From NCBI RefSeq assembly GCF_003576455.2, contig NZ_CP032869.1, positions 4,836,001-4,900,000 of the forward strand: 64,000 nucleotides of DNA, read 5' to 3'. Below are positions 43,613 through 53,072 of this stretch, piece after piece; the first letter of the stretch is position 1, and each line of letters opens with the position of its first letter. Origin of the DNA: Mucilaginibacter celer (GTDB lineage Bacteria > Bacteroidota > Bacteroidia > Sphingobacteriales > Sphingobacteriaceae). A program made the translations under genes and the position numbers. The notes below the pieces were generated by a model. The model saw only the letters and a list, made by a program, of their open reading frames with translations, was not told the origin of the DNA and made no database searches.

Positions 43613-45214
43613 TTAAACTCCCAACAACAACCTTGCAGGATCTTCCAATAACTGTTTAACCCTTACCAGGAAGCTTACCGACTCGCGACCATCAATGATC
43701 CTGTGATCATAAGATAAAGCCAGGTACATCATCGGGCGAATCACTACCTGTCCGTTTACTGCTACCGGGCGCTCAATGATATTGTGCATACCAAGGATTG
43801 CTGATTGCGGTGCGTTGATGATAGGTGTTGACAGCATCGAACCAAATACACCACCATTAGTGATGGTAAATGTACCACCTGTCATTTCAGGAATGGTCAA
43901 TTTATTTTCGCGGGCTTTGCCTGCTAATACTACAATTGCTTTTTCAATTTCGGCAAGGCTCATGCTATCTGCATTGCGGATAACCGGAACCACCAAACCT
44001 TTAGGGGCCGATACAGCTATAGAGATATCAGCAAAATTGCTGTAAACAATCTCTTCACCTTCAATACGGGCACCAACGGCTGGCCAATCTTTCAAAGCTT
44101 CGGTAACGGCTTTGGTAAAGAACGACATGAAGCCTAAGCCAACGTTGTGTTTCTCTTTAAATTTATCTTTGTACTTAGCGCGCAACTCCATGATGGGCTG
44201 CATATCAACCTCGTTAAAGGTGGTAAGCATAGCCGTTTCATTTTTAACCGATACCAAACGTTTGGCAACAGTTTTACGCAACGAAGTCATTTTTTCGCGT
44301 TTCTCGCTTCTCTCTCCGGTTGAAGTAGTGGCAGTTGCAGGAGCAGTGGTTGGAGTTGCAGCGGCAGGGGCAGTAGCAGGTTTAACCGGAGCAGCTTGCG
44401 CGTTTAGGGCATCGCCTTTAGTAATGCGGCCATCAACACCGGTACCAGCAACCGAACCGGCAGCAACACCTTTCTCGGCCAATATTTTAGCAGCAGCGGG
44501 TGAAGGAGTGCCAGAAGCATAAGTTTTTGCACTTTCGGCAGCGGCACCACCTTGTGGTGATTCATCTGTAGCGCTAACTACGGCCGGGGTTACAGGGGTA
44601 GCGGCAGGAGTAGCAGCACCTGCACCTTCAATGGTGCATACTACTGCGCCAATAGGCAATACATCACCTTCTTTGGCTAAAGTTTTTAAAATACCCGCTT
44701 TTTCGGCAGTAAGTTCAAAAGTTGCTTTGTCTGATTCCAGCTCGGCAATAGCTTCGTCCATCGCAACTGCTTCGCCATCCTTTTTAATCCAGCGCGATAA
44801 AGTTACCTCAGTAATTGATTCACCAACGGTTGGTACCTTAATCTCGATTGAATCTGAGCCTGAAGCAGCAGGAGCAGCGGCTACGGGGGCCGGAGCAGGT
44901 GCATTAGCAACAACCTCTGGCTGAGGCTGTGCAGCCGGAGCAGCTTCTTTTGCCGGAGCAGGGACAGCAGCCTCAGCGCCACCATCTTCAATGTTGGCAA
45001 CAACAGCGCCAATGGCTAAAACATCGCCTTCGGCAGCAACAATTTTTAAAGTACCTGCTTTTTCGGCAGTAAGCTCAAAAGTAGCCTTGTCTGATTCCAG
45101 TTCGGCAATCACCTCGTCCATTTCAACGCGGTCGCCATCTTTCTTTTTCCAGCTTGCAAGGGTTACTTCTGTAATTGATTCGCCTACGGTAGGCACCTTA
45201 ATCGCTAAACTCAT
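43613..45214 (-). CDS. odhB: 2-oxoglutarate dehydrogenase E2, dihydrolipoyl succinyltransferase
   Basis: The E2 core of the 2-oxoglutarate dehydrogenase complex, which makes succinyl-CoA. Two lipoyl domains open the protein (residues ~1-75 and ~118-195), each with the lipoyl-lysine motif ESDKATFEL. An Ala/Pro-rich linker follows, then the E1/E3-binding domain (PAAAKILAEKGVAAGSVAGTG) and a catalytic domain with SYDHRIIDGRE carrying the active His. Most E2o enzymes have one lipoyl domain. The 533-residue product follows odhA by 67 bases. Confidence 0.96.
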   Translation of the reverse strand: MSLAIKVPTVGESITEVTLASWKKKDGDRVEMDEVIAELESDKATFELTAEKAGTLKIVAAEGDVLAIGAVVANIEDGGAEAAVPAPAKEAAPAAQPQPEVVANAPAPAPVAAAPAASGSDSIEIKVPTVGESITEVTLSRWIKKDGEAVAMDEAIAELESDKATFELTAEKAGILKTLAKEGDVLPIGAVVCTIEGAGAATPAATPVTPAVVSATDESPQGGAAAESAKTYASGTPSPAAAKILAEKGVAAGSVAGTGVDGRITKGDALNAQAAPVKPATAPAAATPTTAPATATTSTGERSEKREKMTSLRKTVAKRLVSVKNETAMLTTFNEVDMQPIMELRAKYKDKFKEKHNVGLGFMSFFTKAVTEALKDWPAVGARIEGEEIVYSNFADISIAVSAPKGLVVPVIRNADSMSLAEIEKAIVVLAGKARENKLTIPEMTGGTFTITNGGVFGSMLSTPIINAPQSAILGMHNIIERPVAVNGQVVIRPMMYLALSYDHRIIDGRESVSFLVRVKQLLEDPARLLLGV

Positions 45215-45281
45215 ATTATCGTTTTGTAGATTTTATTTTTTATAAATGGATGTTTTATTTGCGGGGATCTTGATTTCAGGA

Positions 45282-48101
45282 TCAATCAGCACCGGCATCA
45301 GCCATTTTTTTTGTTGTTTTTTTAACCGATTCCTTAACTACTTTGCCCGCAGGCGCCTCAAATGCTTTCGATACAATATACAATTGCTGCGCGGCATGCT
45401 GTTTGGCAAAGCCGGTGGCGGTACTGCTGCCTTCAATCCTCGAGATCACGCTCAGGTTAATCAGTTTATCGTTATGGAATTTGCGGCAAATGTATGGCCA
45501 TGCGCCCATATTTTCGGGCTCTTCCTGTACCCAGATAAATTCGGTAGCTTTTTCGTACTTAGCCTTAACTTTCAATATCTGTGTAACCGGGGTTGGGTAT
45601 AATTGTTCAATACGTACAATGGCTACATCCTTACGTTTATCAGCCTGCTGTTTATCAAGCAGGTCATAATAAACCTTACCTGTGCAAAGCAGTACACGTT
45701 TTACTTTTTTAGGATCGGCGTAAGTATCATCAATCAGTTCGTGGAATTTGCCACCGGTAAAATCTTCAAGCGGCGATACGCATTTAGGGCTGCGCAACAA
45801 GCTTTTCGGTGTAAAGATGATTAACGGCTTACGGAAATCGCGGTGCATCTGCCTCCTTAAAATATGGAAGAAGTTTGCAGGCGTAGTACAGTTAGCCACC
45901 TGGATATTATCATCGGCACAAAGCTCCAGGAAACGCTCCACACGGGCCGATGAGTGCTCTGGGCCCTGGCCTTCGTAACCGTGAGGCAATAACATAACCA
46001 GGCCGTTACCACGCTGCCATTTTGTTTCGGCGCTGGCAATGTACTGGTCAACTATGATCTGGGCACCGTTAAAGAAATCGCCAAATTGAGCTTCCCATAT
46101 AGTCAAAGCATTAGGATTTGCAAGGGCATAACCGTATTCAAAACCTAAAACGCCATATTCGGATAGCAGTGAATTATAAATACTCAGCTTAGCTTCAGGA
46201 TTGATATCAGCCAATGGAGTAAACTCTTCTTCCGAATCAACCAAGGTCAACACCGCGTGACGGTGCGAGAAAGTACCGCGTTTAACATCTTCGCCGCTTA
46301 ACCTTACCGGATAGCCTTCTTTTAGTAAAGTACCGTAAGCCAGCAACTCGCCCATGGCCCAGTCAAACACTTTAGTATTGTTTACCATGGCGCTGCGGTC
46401 TTCAAACAGTTTCTCAATTTTTTTAAAAAACTGTTTATCTTTCGGCAACACAGTTAGTTTATTACCTATTTCCAACAAAGTTTCTTCAGGTACCGAGGTA
46501 TCAATAGGTTTCACCAATTCTTTGTGGCTGGCTAAGTGCAAACCGCTCCAGGCACCTTCAAACATGGCGATGGTATCGGTAAACCTTTCTTCCGATTTTA
46601 CTTCGTCCAGTTTTTGCTGCAATTCATCGCGGAAGGCTTTTTCCATGCCTTTTAAAAACTCGGCATTAATGCTGCCTTCGTCAATCAGTTTCTGGTTGTA
46701 AATTTTTAACGGGTTAGGATGCGCTTCGATGGCTTTGTACAACAACGGCTGGGTAAATTTAGGCTCATCCGCCTCGTTATGTCCGTATCTACGGTAGCAA
46801 AGAATATCGATAAACACATCCTCATTAAATACCTGCCTGTATTCCATAGCCAGGTTAACCACATAGGCCAAAGCCTCAACGTCGTCGCCATTTACGTGGA
46901 ATACCGGCGAAAGCACAGTTTTAGCCACATCGGTACAGTAAGTACTTGAACGGGCATCTTTATAGTTGGTGGTAAAACCTATCTGGTTGTTAATAACCAG
47001 GTGAATGGTGCCGCCTGTGCGGTAGCCATCCAGTTTTTCCATCTGCAAAACTTCGTACACAATACCCTGACCGGCAATTGAAGCATCACCATGAATCAGG
47101 ATCGGGGCGATTTTTGAATGGTCGCCGCCATATTTAAAGTCGATTTTTGAGCGGGTGATACCTTCTACAACCGGGTCAACAGCCTCAAGGTGCGATGGGT
47201 TGGGGCAAAGGCTCAGGTGAACTTTTTTGCCGCTTTTGGTTTGCACATCGGTTGAGAAACCCAAGTGATATTTCACGTCGCCACCAAATGGTGATTCCGA
47301 ATCGTAATTTTTACCTTCAAACTCAGAGAATACCTCTTTATAGGTTTTCTCCATAATATTAGTCAATACGTTCAATCTGCCACGGTGAGCCATACCGATG
47401 ATAAACTCTTCGATACCCAGATCAGCACCATTTTTAATAACCGAATCCATCGATGGGATCAAGGCCTCGGCACCTTCTAACGAGAAACGTTTCTGTCCCA
47501 AAAATTTGGTACCCAAAAAGTTTTCGAAAGTTACGGCCTCGTTCAGCTTGCTGAGCATTTCTTTTTTCTCATCAACCGTGAACGATGGTGTATTGCGGCG
47601 GCTTTCCATCCGCTCTTCAAACCATTTAACTTTTATAGGGTTACGGATGTATTTATACTCGGTACCAATGGCACGGCAATAGGTATCTTCCAGCAACTGG
47701 CGAATATCGCGCAGTTTGGCAGCACCCAAACCAACCTCAACGCCCGCGTTAAAAACGGTATCCAGATCGGCATCGGTCAAACCGAAAGTTTCCAGATCTT
47801 TACCCGGGAAATAATGACGGCGCTCACGCACCGGGTTTGTTTTTGAAAACAAATGCCCGCGCGACCGGTAGCCGTCAATCATATTTAAAACGCTAATTTC
47901 TTTCAGGAAATGATCGGGAGTAGCTTCACCAACAACGCCTGGCTGTATCGCGGCCGATGCTTCGGTATCCTTACCAAAATCAAAGCCTTCAAAAAATTTT
48001 TGCCATCCGTAATCTACTGATTCCGGCTCCTGTTTGTACTGTTCATATAGGGAAGATATGTAGGCAGCGTTACCGCTATTGATATAATTGAAACGATCCA
48101 T
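45282..48101 (-). CDS. odhA: 2-oxoglutarate dehydrogenase E1
   Basis: The thiamine diphosphate-dependent decarboxylase of the complex, 939 residues from the ATG at 48101 (MDRFNYINSG). The N-terminal E2-binding segment ISSLYEQYKQEPESVDYGWQ is present. TPP- and Mg-binding motifs include GDDVEALAYVVNLAMEYRQ, and YRRYGHNEADEPKFTQPLLY is the family's conserved loop. The longer frame to 48128 would add residues without similarity. It forms a unit with odhB. Confidence 0.96.
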   Translation of the reverse strand: MDRFNYINSGNAAYISSLYEQYKQEPESVDYGWQKFFEGFDFGKDTEASAAIQPGVVGEATPDHFLKEISVLNMIDGYRSRGHLFSKTNPVRERRHYFPGKDLETFGLTDADLDTVFNAGVEVGLGAAKLRDIRQLLEDTYCRAIGTEYKYIRNPIKVKWFEERMESRRNTPSFTVDEKKEMLSKLNEAVTFENFLGTKFLGQKRFSLEGAEALIPSMDSVIKNGADLGIEEFIIGMAHRGRLNVLTNIMEKTYKEVFSEFEGKNYDSESPFGGDVKYHLGFSTDVQTKSGKKVHLSLCPNPSHLEAVDPVVEGITRSKIDFKYGGDHSKIAPILIHGDASIAGQGIVYEVLQMEKLDGYRTGGTIHLVINNQIGFTTNYKDARSSTYCTDVAKTVLSPVFHVNGDDVEALAYVVNLAMEYRQVFNEDVFIDILCYRRYGHNEADEPKFTQPLLYKAIEAHPNPLKIYNQKLIDEGSINAEFLKGMEKAFRDELQQKLDEVKSEERFTDTIAMFEGAWSGLHLASHKELVKPIDTSVPEETLLEIGNKLTVLPKDKQFFKKIEKLFEDRSAMVNNTKVFDWAMGELLAYGTLLKEGYPVRLSGEDVKRGTFSHRHAVLTLVDSEEEFTPLADINPEAKLSIYNSLLSEYGVLGFEYGYALANPNALTIWEAQFGDFFNGAQIIVDQYIASAETKWQRGNGLVMLLPHGYEGQGPEHSSARVERFLELCADDNIQVANCTTPANFFHILRRQMHRDFRKPLIIFTPKSLLRSPKCVSPLEDFTGGKFHELIDDTYADPKKVKRVLLCTGKVYYDLLDKQQADKRKDVAIVRIEQLYPTPVTQILKVKAKYEKATEFIWVQEEPENMGAWPYICRKFHNDKLINLSVISRIEGSSTATGFAKQHAAQQLYIVSKAFEAPAGKVVKESVKKTTKKMADAGAD

Positions 48102-48284
48102 GTTAAACTGATCTTTAAAACGGTACAAAAGTAAACATATACCGTTATATACTTCATAATTAATTGCAAAGAAATTTAACCACTATTGGGTTGATTTTAC
48201 CCATAAGCAACAATGGGGGTGTTTTTTTGATGAAGAAACGGTGATTGGTGGAAAATCGTTTACAAGTATGGTTTAGATTTTTGT

Positions 48285-48292
48285 TAAATTTG
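48285..48292 (+). promoter_or_regulatory. Candidate -7 box (TAAATTTG) for PIN gene pair
   Basis: Fits TAnnTTTG and ends 5 bases before the antitoxin ATG. A TTTA about 22 bases upstream could be a -33 element. The transcript would be leaderless or nearly so. Confidence 0.45.
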
Positions 48293-48297
48293 TTTGT

Positions 48298-48513
48298 ATG
48301 AATTCGGATTTAAACATCAATAGCATTTTACATCAGTTTGAACGCCTTGATAAACAGGCGCAGCAAAATCTTTTTGAAAAGCTTGCATTGATGATCCACA
48401 AACCGGAGCAAAAGAAAAGCAAAGTAAAATTGTCATCTATATCAGGTTTAGGCTCATCTCTGTGGAGTAAAATAGATATAGATGATTATGTCGATCAAGA
48501 GCGCCAGTGGTAA
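48298..48513 (+). CDS. Putative antitoxin of PIN-domain pair
   Basis: A 71-residue protein (LHQFERLDKQAQQNLFEKLALMI) with a helical start and a charged end, resembling DUF2281-type antitoxins. Its stop overlaps the toxin's start by one base (TAATG). No close family can be named, and function is inferred from the neighbour. Confidence 0.65.
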   Translation: MNSDLNINSILHQFERLDKQAQQNLFEKLALMIHKPEQKKSKVKLSSISGLGSSLWSKIDIDDYVDQERQW

Positions 48514-48971
48514 TGGCAACATTAGCAGAAAAACCAAACTTGATAACAAAGTTTTATCGCAAGCGAATTTTTCTTGACACAGCTCCTTTAATTTACTTTA
48601 TTGAGGGGCATTCAACTTATCAAGATAAATTACTCGAATGCTTCTCCGCAAACGATAATGGTGAATTTATTTTTATCACCTCGTCAATCACTCTTTTAGA
48701 AGTATTAGTCAAACCTATGAAGGAGAAGAAGTCCAAATTGGTTTCACAATACAAAAACATCCTTTTAAACGCAGACGGAATCCAGATTTTCGAAATATCA
48801 AACGAAATAGCTGAAAAAGCAGCTCAATTAAGATCGCAATATAGCCTTAGAACGCCAGATGCTTTACAAATAGCTATAGCACTGATACATGGAGCAGATT
48901 ATTTCTTCACCAACGATCACAGATTAAGCACCATAACTGAGATTGACATAGTTACATTACTTGATCTCTAA
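48513..48971 (+). CDS. PIN-domain ribonuclease toxin (VapC-like)
   Basis: A 152-residue PIN protein with the acid cluster FLDTAPLIYF (first Asp), SITLLEV (Glu), TPDALQIA (Asp) and FFTNDHRL (Asp). PIN toxins cleave RNA when released from their antitoxin. The ATG at 48513 overlaps the antitoxin stop and is preferred over the GTG at 48507. The pair is the only toxin-antitoxin module in the window with strong family support. Confidence 0.85.
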   Translation: MATLAEKPNLITKFYRKRIFLDTAPLIYFIEGHSTYQDKLLECFSANDNGEFIFITSSITLLEVLVKPMKEKKSKLVSQYKNILLNADGIQIFEISNEIAEKAAQLRSQYSLRTPDALQIAIALIHGADYFFTNDHRLSTITEIDIVTLLDL

Positions 48972-49042
48972 TAAAATTAAAATAAATAGTCAGAAAAAAT
49001 CAGCGAAATCAACGTAATCATTTCCATCAACGGTTCAGCATA

Positions 49043-49126
49043 TGGGCGTTGCCTGCGGCCCGTGCTATCCGCTCATACGCCTGCAGGCCTTAGCCACAAG
49101 GCCGGTATCCGCTCCTATCACTAACG
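49043..49126. repeat. Short repeat-like unit before photolyase gene
   Basis: GGGCGTTGCCTGCGG followed by two ATCCGCTC words and a GGCCTT/AAGGCC stem. The unit fills most of the 48972-49141 gap. It resembles dispersed GC-rich elements of this phylum, but no second copy is in the window. Confidence 0.4.
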
Positions 49127-49141
49127 CAAAAAGGGTAATTA

Positions 49142-50434
49142 TTAAGCCTCTACCAAATCCCCTGCCTCATCGATGGATGATGGTTGCCAGGTATTCACAA
49201 AGTCTGTTTTAGCCTCCAACTCTTTAGGGAGTTTGGTAGCAATAGTGTACTTGCTTTCTTTAGCATCATTAACCCCGGCAATAAAAGCCCAGTTGCCCCA
49301 GTTGCTTGCTGGTGAATAGTCGATCAGCTTTTCTTCAAAATAAGCAGCACCTTTTGTCCAATCGCCTTTGAGAGTATTTACTAAATAGTCGGCTACTACC
49401 TGGCGGTTTTGATTGCTGATGTAGCCGGTGGCATTGAGTTCGTGCATAGCGGCATCGATGAGCGGCACGCCTGTTTCGCCGAGTTTCCATTTATCAAATA
49501 GTACATCCTGGTCAGCGGCCAATTCCGCTGCCTGGTTCCTGGCACTGATAAACTTTTGCCCATGCTTTTTAAACATAAACCTGAAGTAATCCCTCCAAAG
49601 CAATTCAAGCTTTAACAAATTACCGTTGTTGCCGTATTTCTGAATTTCCCAGTAAACCTGCCTCGGCGAAATGCAGCCTATCGAAATCCACGGCGAAAGT
49701 TTGGTTGAACAATCGCTGGCATTACGCCCCTTCTGTTTTGTAAAACCATCAACGATCGACAGGCTTTTATGCAGTTGAACCAAAGCCGCCGTTTCACCGC
49801 CCTGAAAGTAATCTGTAGCACGAGGGTCGTCGATAGGATCAGTTAAGCCGAGTTGTTGCAAAGTAGGCAGTTCGCCGGCATCGGCAATTTCGGGCACACT
49901 GATGTGGTCGGGCGTAGGCACTACCGGGCGTACGCTGCTATCGCGCTCCACTTTCTTTTTAAATACTGCGAAACTATCGGGAATATCCTTAATCGGAAAA
50001 GGAAGATCTTCCTTATGATACATGGTATGCCCGATGAAATGCTTGAGGTTAAGCCTCATTTTCCAGAGGGCGGCTTCAACCTGTTCGGAAATGTTGGTTT
50101 CCTCGTAAGCTACTTCGCGGTGATGGTACACCTCGCTTACATGGTATTCTTCGGCAAGCTGTGGAATCACTTCGGCAGGGGTACCTATCCTGATAATAAG
50201 TTCGGCACCAAAGCCCTGTAAGTTTTTACGCAGATCGGCAACAGCCTCCAATAAAAACCTCGCCCTGAAATTCCCTGTTTTGTGAGCACCTGTTTCGGTA
50301 AGTTGAAAATAATAAGGATCAAAACAATAAACCGGCAGTACTTTATCAGCCTTGCGTACGGCTTCTAACAAAATTTCGTTATCATGAATACGCAAGTCAT
50401 TCCTAAACCAAACCAGAATAGTTTTATCACTCAT
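49142..50434 (-). CDS. Cryptochrome DASH / DNA photolyase family protein
   Basis: A 430-residue flavoprotein. The N-terminal photolyase domain (ILVWFRNDLRIHDNEILLEA) binds the antenna cofactor. The C-terminal FAD-binding domain has LELLWRDYFRFMFKKHG, PLIDAAMHELNATGYISNQNRQVVADYL and the DASH-like YSPASNWGNWAFIAGVNDAKESK. DASH proteins repair UV dimers in single-stranded DNA or act as light sensors. It stands alone. Confidence 0.93.
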   Translation of the reverse strand: MSDKTILVWFRNDLRIHDNEILLEAVRKADKVLPVYCFDPYYFQLTETGAHKTGNFRARFLLEAVADLRKNLQGFGAELIIRIGTPAEVIPQLAEEYHVSEVYHHREVAYEETNISEQVEAALWKMRLNLKHFIGHTMYHKEDLPFPIKDIPDSFAVFKKKVERDSSVRPVVPTPDHISVPEIADAGELPTLQQLGLTDPIDDPRATDYFQGGETAALVQLHKSLSIVDGFTKQKGRNASDCSTKLSPWISIGCISPRQVYWEIQKYGNNGNLLKLELLWRDYFRFMFKKHGQKFISARNQAAELAADQDVLFDKWKLGETGVPLIDAAMHELNATGYISNQNRQVVADYLVNTLKGDWTKGAAYFEEKLIDYSPASNWGNWAFIAGVNDAKESKYTIATKLPKELEAKTDFVNTWQPSSIDEAGDLVEA

Positions 50435-50727
50435 AGTTAAACAGGGGGTTAACTGAATAATGCAGTATGCAAAAATGCAATTTATTTGCGTTTAATGCAC
50501 ATTTTGCCACAACATTATGACACCGGCCCAACATTTTGTAATTGACTTCAGCTTATATAAAGGCTTTTTGCAGGCTAAAAAAATCGGCGGCATAGTGTCA
50601 GGTTATACGCAAAAACTGATAAAAAGTTATGAAGATAACCTTAGCAGACAATGCGCTACAACGGTTAAATATCGGGTGGCCTCTAAATCCCGCCAAAAAG
50701 AGAGACTTTTAAAACTCCCTATTTTAA
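50435..50727. other. Intergenic gap, no supported gene
   Basis: A 75-codon frame at 50517-50744 overlaps the end of the phosphatase gene by 17 bases and has no recognisable pattern or promoter-like box. I see no repeat, RNA or terminator here. Confidence 0.4.
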
Positions 50728-51534
50728 CTATTGATCTGCCTTGATCTTCGCTTTTATTACAGAATCCTTTTGAGCCTGCGTTAGCTTGTAATTAAACTGA
50801 AAAAGCGCTCCCTCAAAATCGCCATACGATGGGTTAGGCAGTACGATATAACGATCGCCAAATTCCTTCATCAGTTTTTGAGTTGTAGCAACACGACTTT
50901 CCTCGGATGGGTGATTATCATACAACAAATCAAAATCGGGTAGGTTATCGCCACAAAGCAACAATATATTATGTGTTTTCAAAACATTCATGCGGCGGGC
51001 TTCCTTGCTTGATAATGTAGTTTTCAACTGCAAATGCGCATCATCAGCATTAGGTAAACCGTACAACTGTAGATTTTTCAAAGTTGTTGCACGCTCATTT
51101 TCGTTACGGTTAGTAACATAGAAAATGGTGACGCCTTTTGATGCGGCGTATTTAAAAAAGGCCGGGGCGCCGGGCACGGTATCGGCGATGGCCTTATCAG
51201 TCCATTGCTTCCAGGTGGTGTCGCTGTAATCAAGATTTTGCAGGGCGCGGTGGGCGTCGTAGGGGCTGTTATCTAAAACGGTTTCGTCAATATCCGTAAC
51301 TACTGCCCAGGGCTTATCGCCTGTTTTTTTAATCCCTTCATCAACCCTGAGCTTAGCAATGTTATAGGCCTGAAAACACAATGCCTTGTATTCGGCGGCA
51401 CGCTGTTGCCACAGTGAAGCCCAAACTTTACCGTCATTAGAGATGCTGGTATTTGAACCTGCAGTTTTTTTTACGGGCGAACAGGCTGCGAATAATAACA
51501 GGCCTGATAACAGATAGCTATAACTTTTTTTCAT
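50728..51534 (-). CDS. HAD-type acid phosphatase lipoprotein (e(P4)-like)
   Basis: A 268-residue lipoprotein (lipobox FAAC) of the 5'-nucleotidase e(P4)/acid phosphatase subfamily IIIB. The DIDETVLDNSPY motif carries the catalytic aspartates, with VTNRNENERATT as motif II and CGDNLPDFD as the metal-binding motif. It probably dephosphorylates nucleotides or small phosphates at the cell surface. The ATG at 51534 (MKKSYSYLL) is preferred over an upstream frame. Confidence 0.92.
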   Translation of the reverse strand: MKKSYSYLLSGLLLFAACSPVKKTAGSNTSISNDGKVWASLWQQRAAEYKALCFQAYNIAKLRVDEGIKKTGDKPWAVVTDIDETVLDNSPYDAHRALQNLDYSDTTWKQWTDKAIADTVPGAPAFFKYAASKGVTIFYVTNRNENERATTLKNLQLYGLPNADDAHLQLKTTLSSKEARRMNVLKTHNILLLCGDNLPDFDLLYDNHPSEESRVATTQKLMKEFGDRYIVLPNPSYGDFEGALFQFNYKLTQAQKDSVIKAKIKADQ

Positions 51535-51566
51535 AGTGGTTGATGGAGAAAAGGCAGATAACAATT

Positions 51567-51656
51567 TTGTCATGCTGAGGAACGAAGCATCTTCTTCGCC
51601 CTGTATAGCCACCCGGCTTATCGAAGAAGGTCCTTCGCTGTCGCTCAGAATGACAA
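51567..51656. repeat. Palindrome, family C copy 2
   Basis: Begins TTGTCATGCTGAGGAACGAAG and returns through CCTTCGCTGTCGCTCAGAATGACAA. It differs from the copy at 32855-32940 mostly in the loop. Confidence 0.75.
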
Positions 51657-51685
51657 ATAATTTGGCTATTAACAGATGAAGTTTT

Positions 51686-52231
51686 TTATAACAACTCTGG
51701 TTTTATTTTATCCTTAAACTCCCTGGCAAATTTATTGAGTTTCGGCTGGATAACAAATGCGCAATAGGGCTTGTTATAGTTATCGTTAAAATAGTTCTGG
51801 TGATAATTCTCAGCAGGATAAAATGTGCTGGCCGGGGTTATCTCGGTTACTATCGGGCTGTCAAAAACATGCTCGTCGGTTAGTGTTTTGATCATCGCTT
51901 CGGCAGCTTGTTTTTGCTCATCGTTATAATAAAATATAGCCGAACGGTATTGTGTGCCCACATCATTACCCTGGCGGTTAAGCGTAGTTGGATCGTGGGT
52001 TTTAAAGAAAACCAACAGCAGCTCATCCAACGATAATTTATCGGCATCGTATTCCAGGTGAATTACCTCGGCATGACCGGTGGCACCTGTACAAACCTGT
52101 TCATATGTTGGGTTTAAAACCTTACCGCCCATATAACCCGACGTTACTGATGTTACACCATTAAGGGCCTGGAAAACGGCTTCGGTGCACCAAAAGCAAC
52201 CGTTGCCAAATGTTATTTTCTGAATGTTCAT
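51686..52231 (-). CDS. msrA: Peptide methionine sulfoxide reductase MsrA
   Basis: Reduces methionine-S-sulfoxide in proteins. The 181-residue product starts at the ATG at 52231 (MNIQKITFG); the family motif GNGCFWCTEAVF carries the catalytic Cys, and GHAEVIHLEYD and CAFVIQPKL complete the pattern. A longer frame upstream is rejected because it runs across the DoxX start region. It is divergent from the DoxX-like gene. Confidence 0.95.
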   Translation of the reverse strand: MNIQKITFGNGCFWCTEAVFQALNGVTSVTSGYMGGKVLNPTYEQVCTGATGHAEVIHLEYDADKLSLDELLLVFFKTHDPTTLNRQGNDVGTQYRSAIFYYNDEQKQAAEAMIKTLTDEHVFDSPIVTEITPASTFYPAENYHQNYFNDNYNKPYCAFVIQPKLNKFAREFKDKIKPELL

Positions 52232-52346
52232 ATATCCTGTTTTATCAAAAGTAATGCCCGATGAACTGCTTGTGCACCAGGGCGATTTGATTATGTCATT
52301 TAAATTACTAAACTTAGTGTTTAACCTTATATTAAACCCATTAATT

Positions 52347-52739
52347 ATGAAAATTGCAGTATTAATTGCCCGCGTTTTGCTGGGGCTGGTGTTTGTGGTG
52401 TTTGGTTTAAATTTCTTTTTCCAGTTTTTGCACATGGCCCAACCACCCATGAGCGATAAAGCACAGGCTTTTAGCGGCGGACTGTGGGGTTCGGGCTACT
52501 TTTTTCAGTATATGAAGGTAATTGAAATAGTTGCCGGTCTGTTTTTAATCATTAACCGTTACACGGCGTTATTTACGCTGATTTTACTGCCTATTTCGCT
52601 TAATATATTCCTGTTCCATGCCATTTTGGCACCGGCCGGTTTGCCAATTGGTTTGGCGGTGATTGTGTTACAGATGTTTTTGTTGTTTGCCTACCGGAAG
52701 AACTACGCAAGCTTGTTTGAGCCAACACCGGCAGTATAA
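52347..52739 (+). CDS. DoxX-like four-helix membrane protein
   Basis: A 130-residue integral membrane protein with about four helices (AVLIARVLLGLVFVVFGLNFF, then two further ones, then VIVLQMFLLFAY), typical of DoxX-family proteins. These often accompany redox or thiol enzymes, but the role is unknown. The start ATG at 52347 is chosen for its hydrophobic N-terminus. It lies divergent to msrA. Confidence 0.85.
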   Translation: MKIAVLIARVLLGLVFVVFGLNFFFQFLHMAQPPMSDKAQAFSGGLWGSGYFFQYMKVIEIVAGLFLIINRYTALFTLILLPISLNIFLFHAILAPAGLPIGLAVIVLQMFLLFAYRKNYASLFEPTPAV

Positions 52740-52773
52740 ATTTTTGCTTAATGAGCAGTAGGATATAAATACA

Positions 52774-52801
52774 GAAAGGCCGGTGTTGATCCCGGCCTTT
52801 C
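52774..52801. terminator. Bidirectional terminator between DoxX-like gene and Cys-rich gene
   Basis: A 10-bp stem GAAAGGCCGG/CCGGCCTTTC (52774-52783 with 52792-52801), with A and T flanks. It lies between two convergent genes. Confidence 0.8.
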
Positions 52802-52808
52802 CTATAAA

Positions 52809-53006
52809 TTACTTGCTACATGTTTTATTACAATCGCCTGCGGCTTTGCAGGTTTTGCTGCAATTATCCAAACAGGTTGGCTTGGTGCATGATTTTGCAC
52901 ATTTGGTGCAATGGTTCATTTTGCTATTGCAGCAAGGTGTATTGGCAAATGAGATATTAACCAAAGTAAACAGCATCACAGTAGTGATGAAAAGAAATTT
53001 TTTCAT
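52809..53006 (-). CDS. Cys-rich exported miniprotein (65 residues)
   Basis: A signal peptide (FLFITTVMLFTLVNISFA) and a ~45-residue mature part with ten Cys, spaced as CC, CxxC, CxxxC, CxxxxC and similar. This suggests metal binding or a disulfide-rich fold. Not recognised. The next gene on the same strand is also a Cys/His-rich exported miniprotein, with 66 bases between. Confidence 0.65.
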   Translation of the reverse strand: MKKFLFITTVMLFTLVNISFANTPCCNSKMNHCTKCAKSCTKPTCLDNCSKTCKAAGDCNKTCSK

Positions 53007-53072
53007 GATTTTTTAAATTGAATGTTTAAATAAAAAGATACGCTATTGAGGATAGGCAGATGTTCTTTTCAT

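Noticed and set aside
48129..48297. RNA gene or regulator in gap before the PIN pair
   Set aside because: No tRNA-like or structured pattern could be supported.
50517..50744. 75-codon frame before the acid phosphatase gene end
   Set aside because: It overlaps the opposite gene by 17 bases, has no motif or promoter-like box, and the coding potential is unclear.
52231..52450. 73-residue N-terminal extension of MsrA
   Set aside because: It crosses the divergent DoxX start and lacks a signal or family pattern; the ATG at 52231 fits the MsrA core.
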